Below are positions 26,942 through 35,285 of a DNA stretch of 64,000 nt, one piece after another. Below the pieces are notes generated by a model, which saw only the letters and a program-made list of their open reading frames with translations, was not told the origin of the DNA and made no database searches. Numbering within the stretch: the stretch's first letter is position 1; every line of letters starts with the position of its first letter. The position numbers and the translations under genes were made by a program. The DNA is taken from assembly GCF_008704655.1 (NCBI RefSeq), contig NZ_CP023688.1, forward strand, positions 2,046,001 through 2,110,000, written 5' to 3'. The DNA comes from Streptomyces rimosus. GTDB lineage: Bacteria; Actinomycetota; Actinomycetes; Streptomycetales; Streptomycetaceae.

Positions 26942-27817
26942 TTACCGGTTTTCGTCGGGAGGCGGGGCCGGGGTGACGGTGCGGATGTGCCAGGGCGGAT
27001 GTGCCGCGAGCAGGGCGCGCAGCAGCGCGTCGGAGTGGGCGGCGGCGACGGTCAGCCGGACCGTCGTGCCGTCCGGGCCGGGGGTGGCGGAGGGGCGGCC
27101 CGGGAGGTCGGCAGCGGTGGCACCGGGGGGTGCCACCGCCTCGATGATCACCCGGGGGCTGTGGAGGCCGCCGGTTTCCGCCGGGCCCGGTTCCGCCCCG
27201 TCCGGCAGCCGGTCCAGCCGGTCGCCCGTGACCCGGTACCGCGCGTCGGCCGCGCCCTCCAGGCGGCGCGGGTCGTGGTCGACGAAGACGACCGTGCCGC
27301 CCGCCGCGACGCGCTCCGCCACGGCCCGGTCGAGGGTCTCGCGCGCCGCCGGGTCCAGGCCCGTCCACGCCTCGTCCAGGACGAGCAGGTCCGGCTCGGC
27401 GAGCAGGGCCTGCGTCACCGCGACCTTCTGGCTGGTGCCCTTGGACAGCTCGGCGAGCGGCGTACGGGCGTGGCCGGCGGCGCCGAAGCGGTCGAGCCAT
27501 TCCGTGGCGCGGCGGGCCGCCGTACGGCCGCGCAGACCGTGCACCCGGCCGAGGTGGGTGAGGTAGCCGACGGCGGTGAACGGCAGGGCGGCCGGGAAGC
27601 GTTCGGGGACGTACGCGGTGCGCGGGCGGCCGGTGATACGGCCCGTACTGGGCGCGTCGATCCCGGCCAGCAGCCGCAGCAGCGTGGACTTGCCGCTGCC
27701 GTTGTGCCCCTCCACGCGCACCAGGGAGCGCCGCGGCAGGTCGAGACTCACGTTCCGCAGCACCCATGGGCCGCGCACTCCGTAGCGCCGCCCGACCCCG
27801 TCCAGCCTCATCGGCAC
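26942..27817 (-). CDS. ABC transporter ATP-binding protein
   Basis: 291 residues. Walker A GHNGSGKST, signature-region ELSKGTSQKVAVTQALL (a divergent LSKG rather than LSGG), and Walker B LLVLDEAWTGLDP, followed by FVDHDPRR in place of a normal H-loop His context. The degenerate signature is typical of ABC-2 exporters such as CcmA-like or NatA-like subunits. A C-terminal ~90-residue extension (from ~200) may contact its permease. It forms a coupled pair with the membrane protein at 26271. Confidence 0.88.
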   Translation of the reverse strand: MPMRLDGVGRRYGVRGPWVLRNVSLDLPRRSLVRVEGHNGSGKSTLLRLLAGIDAPSTGRITGRPRTAYVPERFPAALPFTAVGYLTHLGRVHGLRGRTAARRATEWLDRFGAAGHARTPLAELSKGTSQKVAVTQALLAEPDLLVLDEAWTGLDPAARETLDRAVAERVAAGGTVVFVDHDPRRLEGAADARYRVTGDRLDRLPDGAEPGPAETGGLHSPRVIIEAVAPPGATAADLPGRPSATPGPDGTTVRLTVAAAHSDALLRALLAAHPPWHIRTVTPAPPPDENR

Positions 27818-27857
27818 CCCGCCGCCCCCTGGTCGCTTGCGCCCCCGGCCGTCACCG

Positions 27858-28535
27858 TCAGTTCCCGCTCGCCCGCTCGGGACGCAGCTCGCTGGGCCGT
27901 ACGATCACGAAGCCCTCGCCGTCCAGCCGCAGCTGGACGGCCTCGCCGGAGCCGCCGCGCAGCATCGAGCCGAGGCTCTGCGAGCGGTGCAGCGAGGTCT
28001 TCAGCGACGCGCTCCACCCGACCACCGCGTCCGTGTCGACGAACACCGGGGCCTGCGGGGAGACGGGGATGACGATGGGGTTGCCCTCGCACACCACGCC
28101 GAGCTTGCCCTGGCCGGTGAAGACCGAGTTGAACAGGCCGCCGCCGGTCATCCCCGCGCCCTTGACCGTGGAGATCTCGTACGACAGGGACGGGTCGAAG
28201 CACAGCACGTTGCGGCCGTTGATCGTGATGCCGTCGCCGGGGGCGAGCTCGACGATGAAGCAGTTGGCGGCCTCGTGGGCGAACCAGACCTCGCCCCGGC
28301 CGCGCACCGCCATCAGGGCCAGGCCCTCGCCGGTCACGGCCCGCTTGATGAACTTGCCGACGCCCTGCCCCTTCTTCTCGAACTGCAGGTCACCGCGGTA
28401 GGCGACCATCGAGCCCTGGCGGGCGAAGCACTCGCCGTCCACGGCGTACTTGATCGACTTGGCGTTCTGCAGGGTCATACCGGGCGCGGAGGCCTGGGTG
28501 ACCACGTTTTCGGAGGCGAAGAGGTCGCTGTGCAT
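27858..28535 (-). CDS. AIM24 family protein
   Basis: 225 residues with the AIM24/TRAP-like double beta-helix pattern: the VAYRGDLQFEKK region, GEVWFAHEAANCFIVEL, GRNVLCFDPSLSYEI and GAGMTGGGLFNSVFTGQG. The family includes the mitochondrial AIM24 and bacterial proteins of unknown biochemical role. The ATG at 28535 is preferred to upstream in-frame starts because it begins at the conserved region. Divergent from the Pth2-like gene with 86 bp between. Confidence 0.87.
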   Translation of the reverse strand: MHSDLFASENVVTQASAPGMTLQNAKSIKYAVDGECFARQGSMVAYRGDLQFEKKGQGVGKFIKRAVTGEGLALMAVRGRGEVWFAHEAANCFIVELAPGDGITINGRNVLCFDPSLSYEISTVKGAGMTGGGLFNSVFTGQGKLGVVCEGNPIVIPVSPQAPVFVDTDAVVGWSASLKTSLHRSQSLGSMLRGGSGEAVQLRLDGEGFVIVRPSELRPERASGN

Positions 28536-28608
28536 AGGGAGGATAATCACCCGGAACGATCCGCTCCGCCAAGGCGACGGCCCGCCGCGGGCCCGGCCGG
28601 GCTGCTGG

Positions 28609-28614
28609 CACACT
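28609..28614 (+). promoter_or_regulatory. -10 box for leaderless Pth2-like gene
   Basis: CACACT (A at 2, T at 6) ends 7 nt before the GTG at 28622 and there is no Shine-Dalgarno, suggesting a leaderless transcript. Confidence 0.35.
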
Positions 28615-28621
28615 TGTCCGT

Positions 28622-29389
28622 GTGACCAGCACCGACCTCACCGGCCCCGGCGATCCGGCCGACACCCCGGCCGACGCGCCGCGCCCCGCGGAGTCCGACC
28701 GGGACGCCGCCCCGCAGTACGTCCTCCCCCTCGTCGTACGGATCGAGCGGGACGCGCCCCCCGCCCGCACGGACGCGCTGGAGACCGCGGCGCGGGCCGT
28801 CCTGGTGCTGCTCGCGGACGAGCGCGCGACCGGCGACGGCGAGTGGGCGGCAGCCGTACGCGACTGGCAGGACGCCCGTATCCGCAAGGTCGTGCGCCGG
28901 GCGCGCGGCGCGGAGTGGCGCCGGGCCGAGGCGCTGCCGGGGATCACGGTGCACGGCACGGACGCGCAGGTACGGGTCTTCCCGCCGGTCCCGCTGGACG
29001 GCTGGCCCAAGGACCTGGCCCGGCTCCAGGTCTCCGGGACGCACCTGGACGACCCGCAGGAGGCCGAAGCGCCCGCCCCCGGCGGCGTGGTGCTGTGGCT
29101 CAACCCCGAGCTGGACATGTCGGCGGGCAAGGCGATGGCCCAGGCGGGCCACGGCGCCCAGCTCGCGTGGTGGGAGCTGACCCCGGCCGAGCGCACGTCC
29201 TGGCGGGAGGCCGGCTTCCCCCTCTCCGTACGGTCCGCCGCACCGCACCAGTGGGAGCGGCTGGTCCACGACGGGCTGCCGATGGTCCGGGATGCGGGGT
29301 TCACGGAGATCGCGCCCGGTTCGTGCACGGTCGTCGCCGACCATCCGGCGCTGCGGGCGCGGCTCGAACCGTCTGCCGGAGGCTGCTGA
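28622..29389 (+). CDS. Peptidyl-tRNA hydrolase Pth2-like protein
   Basis: 255 residues. The C-terminal ~120 residues resemble the archaeal/eukaryotic Pth2 fold: LNPELDMSAGKAMAQAGHGAQLAWWE carries the Lys and AQAGHA-type motif of Pth2, followed by DAGFTEIAPGSCTVVAD. Pth2 cleaves peptidyl-tRNA; Streptomyces also has bacterial Pth1 elsewhere, so this one may be auxiliary. The N-terminal ~130 residues are a lineage-specific extension with no motif. The GTG start is supported by the close -10 box. Confidence 0.8.
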   Translation: MTSTDLTGPGDPADTPADAPRPAESDRDAAPQYVLPLVVRIERDAPPARTDALETAARAVLVLLADERATGDGEWAAAVRDWQDARIRKVVRRARGAEWRRAEALPGITVHGTDAQVRVFPPVPLDGWPKDLARLQVSGTHLDDPQEAEAPAPGGVVLWLNPELDMSAGKAMAQAGHGAQLAWWELTPAERTSWREAGFPLSVRSAAPHQWERLVHDGLPMVRDAGFTEIAPGSCTVVADHPALRARLEPSAGGC

Positions 29390-29475
29390 CACGGCCGAAG
29401 CCCTCCGGCCATGTGGGGGGCGGGAGGGCATCGGGAGTCGCCCGGTCCGGGCGGTTCGGTGGTGCGGGCGGTGTA

Positions 29476-29841
29476 TCAGGTGCTGACGGTGGCGACGGGG
29501 TCGACGTTGTACGTACGGGCGTAGCCGTTCTCGGTGCCGACGAGGAGGTCGACGACCTCGAAGTAGCGGTCCCAGAACGGGGTTTCGCGCAGCGCGTCGA
29601 TGAGGAGCTGGTAGGCCTCGTGGTCGTCGGCCTCCCAGACCCAGACGTCGGTGACGCGGGTGGAGTAGAACTCCGTGTCGTAGAAGCGCGACCGCACGCC
29701 GGTCGTCCTGGCCTTGACCACGGACATGACCTCGGTGCCGAAGGCGTGCACGCGCTCCTCGGGGGTCATGGCGAGCCACTCGGGCATGGTCTTGATGAGC
29801 AGGAAGGCGGTGACGGGCGGCGCGGTTTCCTCTGCGGACAT
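29476..29841 (-). CDS. Darcynin family protein
   Basis: 121 residues: [24 protein letters not shown] and the segment [24 protein letters not shown] are typical of darcynin-like proteins, small ferredoxin-fold (dimeric alpha-beta barrel) proteins of unknown function. The ATG at 29841 has GGAGG 8 nt upstream. It is divergent from a LysR gene, and the shared gap contains a perfect T-N11-A dyad, so it is very likely the LysR target. Confidence 0.8.
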   Translation of the reverse strand: MSAEETAPPVTAFLLIKTMPEWLAMTPEERVHAFGTEVMSVVKARTTGVRSRFYDTEFYSTRVTDVWVWEADDHEAYQLLIDALRETPFWDRYFEVVDLLVGTENGYARTYNVDPVATVST

Positions 29842-29892
29842 GGTGCATTGCCTCCGAAAGGGCAGGTGGAAGCGGTCGTGAAGACCGTGTGG

Positions 29893-29913
29893 GACGTACC
29901 GGACCGGTACGTC
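29893..29913. promoter_or_regulatory. 21-bp perfect dyad with LysR T-N11-A core
   Basis: GACGTACCGG-A-CCGGTACGTC, perfect 10-bp arms around one base, in the 140-bp gap between the darcynin gene and the divergent LysR gene. The inner 13 bp (T29897 to A29909) have exact T-N11-A spacing. Strong candidate LysR recognition site controlling both genes. Confidence 0.65.
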
Positions 29914-29981
29914 TTCATCCTGCGAGGCGCCCGGTATTGCCACAATGGGAACATCGGCAAGGGATCATTGCCCGAAATGGA

Positions 29982-30974
29982 ATGACGCCGCTGAACGGTC
30001 CGAACAGGGGGAACGGCGTGAACGGTCCAGCGAGACCCGAGCCGGTCATCGACGCCAACCTCGCCGTGGCGCTGGACGCGCTGCTGGCCGAGCACAGCGT
30101 CACCCGCGCCGCCGCGCGCCTGCACACCTCACCCGCCGCCATGAGCCGCACGCTCGCCCGGCTGCGGCGCATCCTCCAGGACCCTCTTCTGGTCCGGGCC
30201 GGACAGACCATGGTCCCCACCCCGCGCGCCCAGGCCCTGCGCGACGAAGCCGCCACGGTGGTGCGCCGCCTGGGAGAACTGCTCTCGCCCGGCACCGGCG
30301 TCGACCCCGCCGCACTGCGCAGCACCTTCACGGTCCAAGCCGCCGACATCGTCGGCGCGGCCCTGGTCCCCGGCCTGCTGGAACTGGCCCGGCAGGAGGC
30401 GCCGGGGGTCTCGCTGCGCCTGCGGGCCGAGGAGCTGGAAGCGCAGCCGGCCCTGCGCGACGGCCGGATCGACCTGGAGATCGGCGCCATCGACCATGTC
30501 GACCCCGAGACCCAGGTCGAGGAACTGGTCACCCTCCGGATGGTGGCGGCCGTCCGGCCCGGCCACCCCCTCACCGAAAAACCCCTGACCCCGGAACGGC
30601 TCGCCGCCGCCGAGCACGTCGCGGTCAGCCGACGCGGCCGGTTCACCGGCCCGCTGGACACCGCCCTGGCCGAGCACGGCCTCCAGCGGCGGGTCACCGC
30701 CGTCCTCCCCAGTCACCTGGCCGCGATAGCCCTCGCCGCCCGCAGCGATGTCGTCTGCCTCCTCCCCATCGCCCTCCCGGGCGCCGCCCCCTCGCCGTTC
30801 ACGGACGCCGCCACCGCCCTGGGCCTGCACCTCCTCGATGTCCCCCTGCCGCTGCCGCCCGTGACCATCGGCATGGCCTGGCATCCGCGCCACGCGGCCG
30901 ACGGGGCGCACCACTGGTTGCGCGACGCGGTGCGCCGGACTGTCGGGGGACCCGGGGGCGTGACGGCAGTGTGA
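29982..30974 (+). CDS. LysR-type regulator (NodD/LinR-like), divergent from darcynin gene
   Basis: 330 residues. The HTH is LAVALDALLAEHSVTRAAARLHTSPAAMSRTLARLR with the FG-like LLVRAGQTMVPTPRA after it, as in the NodD/PnbR branch of LysR regulators. The effector domain covers residues ~105-320. The ATG at 29982 is used; a GTG at 30018 is possible and would begin nearer the conserved domain. It lies across a perfect dyad from the darcynin gene. Effector unknown. Confidence 0.87.
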   Translation: MTPLNGPNRGNGVNGPARPEPVIDANLAVALDALLAEHSVTRAAARLHTSPAAMSRTLARLRRILQDPLLVRAGQTMVPTPRAQALRDEAATVVRRLGELLSPGTGVDPAALRSTFTVQAADIVGAALVPGLLELARQEAPGVSLRLRAEELEAQPALRDGRIDLEIGAIDHVDPETQVEELVTLRMVAAVRPGHPLTEKPLTPERLAAAEHVAVSRRGRFTGPLDTALAEHGLQRRVTAVLPSHLAAIALAARSDVVCLLPIALPGAAPSPFTDAATALGLHLLDVPLPLPPVTIGMAWHPRHAADGAHHWLRDAVRRTVGGPGGVTAV

Positions 30975-30987
30975 GGCGCGGGCCCGT

Positions 30988-31758
30988 TCAGGCCGCCAGC
31001 CATGTACGGCGGTTCCTGGCGACCGTGTAGACACGCTCCACACGCGCGGGGGCCAGTACCCCGCCGAGCTGCCCGAGCGAGGGCGCCTCGCGTTCGTCCC
31101 GCAGGACCCGTACGCCGCGCAGGGCCGGGTCCAGGGTCACCTCCGCCGCGCCGACGAACGCCAGCACCGGCCGGGTCTCGACGCGGAAGCGGCAGCTGCG
31201 GGTCAGCACGTAGGAGGCGCGCCGGGCCTCCTGCCGGATGTCCCGGACGTACGGGAACGCCTGGTGGCCGCGGCTGACGCGGACGGCGTCCTCGGCGACC
31301 CGCACCCGGGCGCCGCGCACGTAATGGGTGCCGACGCACAGCACGCCGCCGGGACCGATGAGCAGGTGGCCGATGACCGCCGCGGGCGGCATCGGCACGG
31401 AGTGGATCACGTACCAGCCGCCCGCCGTCAGCAGGTCGAGGGCCGTGCCGACGGCCTGTTCGCCGAGGAGCTGCCGGTGCCAGTCGTCCTGGGGCGGGCG
31501 CCGGCCGAGCAGGCGGGCCCACCACAGCGCGGCCCTCGCGCGCGGCTCCTCCGCGAGGCGGACCCGCAGGGCCTCTCCCGGGCGGTTCGGGGCGAGATCG
31601 TCGTCCGGCGGCAGGAACAGCCGGTCCGGGTCGCTCGCGTACCGCGCCTCCCGCTTCCCCTCCCCGCTCCCCTCGGCACCGAGGTCCGCGACGGCGTCGG
31701 CGGACAGCTGGTCCGCTGACCCGTCCTCCGCGCCGGGCTGATGACGGATGTCGCTCAT
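30988..31758 (-). CDS. NERD domain (nuclease-related) protein
   Basis: 256 residues. The middle (residues ~95-205) resembles a NERD domain: GEQAVGTALDLLTAGGWYVIHSVPMP, IDHLLIGPGGV-like VIGHLLIGPGGVLCVGTHYVRG, and VRDIRQEARRASYVL. In the usual motif an Asp sits at ID-H; here it reads IGH, so the nuclease-like site may be degenerate. The N-terminal ~70 residues are charged and low complexity. Convergent with the LysR gene. No helicase or kinase partner domain is fused. Function unknown. Confidence 0.72.
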   Translation of the reverse strand: MSDIRHQPGAEDGSADQLSADAVADLGAEGSGEGKREARYASDPDRLFLPPDDDLAPNRPGEALRVRLAEEPRARAALWWARLLGRRPPQDDWHRQLLGEQAVGTALDLLTAGGWYVIHSVPMPPAAVIGHLLIGPGGVLCVGTHYVRGARVRVAEDAVRVSRGHQAFPYVRDIRQEARRASYVLTRSCRFRVETRPVLAFVGAAEVTLDPALRGVRVLRDEREAPSLGQLGGVLAPARVERVYTVARNRRTWLAA

Positions 31759-31870
31759 GTCCCCTCACCCCCCGATGGCCATGGGAGCAGGCACCCGGCC
31801 CCCGGGCAAGGGGTACGACCGTCAGGCCCCGGGAAAGCCGAGGTCAGCGGACAACGTACGGTTATCTCCC

Positions 31871-32542
31871 GTGTTCTCCTCTCTCATGGGTTTCACCGCG
31901 GTGGCCGTCCTGCTGACCGTCTCGCCGGGGCCGGACTTCGCCGTGGTGCTGCGGACCTCCCTCGGCTCGGGGCGGCGGGCGGCGCTGTGTTCCGCGCTGG
32001 GCATCGCCGCGGGCTGTGTCGTCTGGGGGCTGGCGGGCGCGGTCGGGCTGACCGCCATGCTGTCCGCGTCGCGGACGGCGTACGACGCGCTGCGCGTCGC
32101 CGGGGCGCTGTATCTGATGTGGCTGGGATTCCAGGCGCTGCGCAGCGCGCGCCGCCGCACGCCGGGGGGCGACCTGCCGGAAGGCGCCGGACCGGAAGGC
32201 GCCGGTCCGGAATCCGGCATCACCGACGTCGGCCGGCAGTCGCCGCTGCGGGCGTTCCGTACCGGCCTGCTGACGAATGTCCTGAACCCGAAGGTCGGGG
32301 TCGTGTACATGTCGCTGCTGCCGCAGTTCATCCCGCACGGCGCGCCGGTCGTGGCCACGACGCTGCTGCTGGTCGCCGTCCACGTCCTGCTGGGCTTGTT
32401 CTGGCTCGGCGGCATCGCCCTGGCGGTGCACCGGGCGCGCGCCCTCTTCCAGCGCCCCCGCGTCCGCCGCCGCCTGGACCAGGCAACCGGCGGGGTCCTG
32501 CTCGCGCTGGGTGCCGCGGTCGGGGTCGAGACGGCGCGCTGA
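31871..32542 (+). CDS. LysE/RhtB family amino-acid exporter
   Basis: 223 residues, six predicted membrane helices. Family motifs: an N-terminal GFTAVAVLLTVSPGPDFAVVLRTSL, GALYLMWLGFQALRSAR, and FRTGLLTNVLNPKVGVVYMSLLPQF. LysE/RhtB proteins export amino acids or derivatives. The GTG at 31871 starts directly at the first helix; the frame is open from 31748, but that stretch overlaps the divergent NERD gene start. There is a short linker rich in Pro/Glu/Gly between helices 3 and 4. It precedes the MNIO gene by 194 bp on the same strand; no evidence ties it to that system. Confidence 0.88.
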   Translation: MFSSLMGFTAVAVLLTVSPGPDFAVVLRTSLGSGRRAALCSALGIAAGCVVWGLAGAVGLTAMLSASRTAYDALRVAGALYLMWLGFQALRSARRRTPGGDLPEGAGPEGAGPESGITDVGRQSPLRAFRTGLLTNVLNPKVGVVYMSLLPQFIPHGAPVVATTLLLVAVHVLLGLFWLGGIALAVHRARALFQRPRVRRRLDQATGGVLLALGAAVGVETAR

Positions 32543-32736
32543 GCGATACGGAACGCGGGGCGTACGGCGTCGCGTCGTCCCGCACGCGGCGCGGGACAGG
32601 AGCCGAGCCGCCCACTCGGTGGCACGCGCCGTCGCAAGCTCAAATCATCCTCTGAACCCGCCTCCCCCGGGATTGGTTCCCGACCGGCGGGGCGATGACT
32701 ACCCAACACCACGGGGGTGCACGAGTGGGGGGAACC

Positions 32737-34092
32737 ATGGAACATCTCGGTACGGGCATCGGCTGGCGGCCCGAGATCGCCGACGGGGTGGCGGAGCTGC
32801 CCGGCGTGGACTGGGTGGAGGTCGTCGCCGAGAACCTCTGTCCCGGTCATCTCCCACCCGCCTTGCAGGCGCTGCGCGAGCGGGGCACGACGGTGGTGCC
32901 GCACGGCGTCTCGCTCGGGCTCGGCGGCGCCGAACGCCCGGACCCGGCCCGGCTCGCCGCCCTCGCGGAACGCGCCGAGGCACTGGGCGCGCCGCTGGTC
33001 ACCGAGCACATCGCGTTCGTACGGGCCGGGGGCCCGCTGACCGCCTCCCCCGCGATGGAGGCGGGGCACCTGCTGCCCGTGCCCCGCACCCGCGACGCTC
33101 TGGACGTGCTCTGCGAGAACATCCGCATCGCGCAGGACGCGCTGCCCGTACCGCTCGCCGTGGAGAACATCGCGGCGCTGGTCGCCTGGCCCGACGAGGA
33201 GATGACCGAGGGACGGTTCCTCGCCGAACTGGTCGAGCGCACCGGCGTACGGCTGCTCATCGATGTCGCCAACCTCCACACCAATCATGTGAACCGGAAC
33301 GAGGACCCGGCCACGGCACTGGACGAGCTGCCGGTCGAGGCCATCGCGTATGTGCACGTGGCGGGCGGGATCGAGCGGGACGGGGTCTGGCACGACACCC
33401 ACGCCCACCCGGTGACCCGCCCCGTCCTGGACGTACTGGCGGAACTCTGCGCCCGCACCACGCCTCCCGGCATCCTCCTGGAGCGCGACGAGAACTTCCC
33501 GGCGACCGATGAACTCGCCAAGGAGCTGGACATGATCCGCACGGTGATGACGGAGGCGCCGGCGGTCCCGGTACGCCGGGGGCCCGGGACCGCACAGGAG
33601 CCCGCGACGGAAGGCAGCCCCACCACCGGCCCGGCTCCGACCACCGGCCCGGCCACGACCACCGGTCCGGCCACGACCACCCCCGCCCGGCAGCGCCTGG
33701 CCGTCGCGCAGGCCGCGCTGCTCTCCGCGCTGGTGGCCGGGACGCCGGCGCCGGAGGGCTTCGACCGGCGGCGGCTGCTCGTGCAGAGCCGGGCGCTGGC
33801 CGACAAGCGGGCCTCCGTGGTCGCCAAGGTCGCGCCCGAGCTGCCGGGCATCCTCGGCACGGACTACCGGCCCAGCTTCCTCGGTTACGCGCGGCACCGG
33901 CCCATGAAGGGCGGTTACCGCCAGGACGCCATGGACTTCGCCGTGCATCTGCTGGCCGAGAACCGGCCCGCCGACCCGGACGCGCGCCGTCAGCTGACGC
34001 AGTGGTGGCGGGACCGCTCCGGGCCGAAACCGCCGGGCAGGCCCGCGAACCGGCTCGTCCGCGCCGCACGGCTCGCCCTGGGCCGGGGGTGA
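32737..34092 (+). CDS. MNIO (DUF692) enzyme with fused C-terminal partner-like domain
   Basis: 451 residues (465 if the ATG at 32695 is used; 32737 has GGGGGGAA upstream and starts at the conserved [10 protein letters not shown]). Residues ~1-270 are the DUF692/MNIO TIM barrel, multinuclear non-haem iron oxygenases such as MbnB that rewrite Cys or other residues of peptides. Likely metal/active-site segments are HGVSLGLGG (His56), TEHIAF (His91), [35 protein letters not shown] and ERDENF. A Thr/Gly/Pro linker leads to a ~125-residue C-terminal domain ([11 protein letters not shown] to AMDFAVHLL) reminiscent of separate MNIO partner proteins. It overlaps the next gene by one base (TGATG). Substrate is inferred to be the downstream Cys-tail protein. 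Confidence 0.88.
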   Translation: MEHLGTGIGWRPEIADGVAELPGVDWVEVVAENLCPGHLPPALQALRERGTTVVPHGVSLGLGGAERPDPARLAALAERAEALGAPLVTEHIAFVRAGGPLTASPAMEAGHLLPVPRTRDALDVLCENIRIAQDALPVPLAVENIAALVAWPDEEMTEGRFLAELVERTGVRLLIDVANLHTNHVNRNEDPATALDELPVEAIAYVHVAGGIERDGVWHDTHAHPVTRPVLDVLAELCARTTPPGILLERDENFPATDELAKELDMIRTVMTEAPAVPVRRGPGTAQEPATEGSPTTGPAPTTGPATTTGPATTTPARQRLAVAQAALLSALVAGTPAPEGFDRRRLLVQSRALADKRASVVAKVAPELPGILGTDYRPSFLGYARHRPMKGGYRQDAMDFAVHLLAENRPADPDARRQLTQWWRDRSGPKPPGRPANRLVRAARLALGRG

Positions 34093-35141
34093 TGAACATG
34101 CTCGCGCCTCTGGTGACCCTGGTGATCGCCGCCTCCTCGCTGCTGCTCGTCGCCCGTACCGTCCATGTCGTCCGTGCGACGCCCCGCCCCAAGCGCCGCA
34201 AGGCGACCGCATACGAACTCTGGGAGATCGCCTTCCTCGCCGGCGGCCCCGCCCGGGTCGCGGACGCCGCGATCGCCGGTATGCACCAGGACGGCCGGCT
34301 CGCCGTGGGCGGGCCCGGTGTGGTGTCCGTGCGGCAGGCGGTGGCGTACGACCCGGTCGAGACGGCCGTCCTGGACTCGCTGGCGCGGACTCCGGACGGC
34401 GCGCTGGACACCCTGCGCCGCCACGTCATGCGGGCCCCGGCCGTCCAGGCGGTCGGTGACCGGCTGGCGAAGCGCGGTCTGATGCGGAATCCGCGCGCCG
34501 GGCGCCCCTGGCGGCGGTACGCCGCCTGGCAGTCGGGGATCTGTGCGGCGGGCTTCGTGCTCGTCCTGCTCTTCACCTTGACGGGCGCCATCACCGGCGC
34601 GAACGGAGAGACACCCTTCGTCGTCCAGGTCCTGCCTGCGGCCCTCCTCGGCATCGTGACCGGCGCGGTGTGCCGGAAGGTCCTCAGCAGGCGGGTGACG
34701 CGGGCCGGTGTCTCGGCGGTACGGACGTTCCGTACGGCGCACAAGGCGGACCTGGTGAGCGACGCGACCCAGTCCGCCGCGCTGCTCGTGGCGCTCGGCA
34801 GCACCGCGCTGCTCGTGGACGACGTACTGCGCGACCACCTCACCGAGGTGCAGCACTCGATGGCGGGTGCGGGTGCCTCGGCGGCGCCGTACTCCGGGTC
34901 GTCGTCCACCACGTCGACCGGCTCGTCGAACGCGAGCTGCGGCTGGAACGTGCCGGACGACAGCTCGGACACGGCCTGGTGCGGGTCGTCGTGCGGCGGG
35001 TCGGGGTCGGGGTCGGGGTGCGGCAGTTCGTCGTGCGGTGGCGGGTCGTCGTGCGGCGGTGGCTCGTCGTGCGGCAGTTCCGGGTCCAGCTGCAGCAGCA
35101 GTTCCTCTTCCTGCGGCGGCGGTGGCTGCGGGGGCAGCTGA
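34092..35141 (+). CDS. TIGR04222 family membrane protein with ten-cysteine Gly/Ser tail
   Basis: 349 residues, start ATG overlapping the MNIO stop. A membrane helix (residues ~4-21) is followed by a cytoplasmic-looking TIGR04222 domain (AYELWEIAFLAGGPARVADAAIAGMHQDGRL, then a Val-rich winged-helix-like part), two more helices (~155-178, ~187-202), then a short helical region. The tail from ~262 is Ser/Gly rich, with Cys at about 283, 297, 301, 310, 315, 321, 327, 334, 341 and 346; most are in GSSC/GGGSSC repeats. Low-complexity Cys tails next to an MNIO are what a modification substrate would look like. The product is unknown; metal binding or a cell-surface modification are inferences. Confidence 0.85.
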   Translation: MNMLAPLVTLVIAASSLLLVARTVHVVRATPRPKRRKATAYELWEIAFLAGGPARVADAAIAGMHQDGRLAVGGPGVVSVRQAVAYDPVETAVLDSLARTPDGALDTLRRHVMRAPAVQAVGDRLAKRGLMRNPRAGRPWRRYAAWQSGICAAGFVLVLLFTLTGAITGANGETPFVVQVLPAALLGIVTGAVCRKVLSRRVTRAGVSAVRTFRTAHKADLVSDATQSAALLVALGSTALLVDDVLRDHLTEVQHSMAGAGASAAPYSGSSSTTSTGSSNASCGWNVPDDSSDTAWCGSSCGGSGSGSGCGSSSCGGGSSCGGGSSCGSSGSSCSSSSSSCGGGGCGGS

Positions 35142-35285
35142 TCCCCCGCGGCGTCCGTAGCCCCCGCGGCCCCCGGGCAACCGGTCAACGTACCAACGCC
35201 GGGCGGCCGTTGGCGGGGCTTCCCCGAACGGGCGACAGGGCCGACACAGGGCGCACTAGCGTGCGGTGCCGCATCAGGAGGCACC

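Noticed and set aside
34990..35140. CRISPR-like or tandem-repeat array
   Set aside because: The repeats are in-frame codon repeats of the Gly/Ser/Cys tail, with no spacers.
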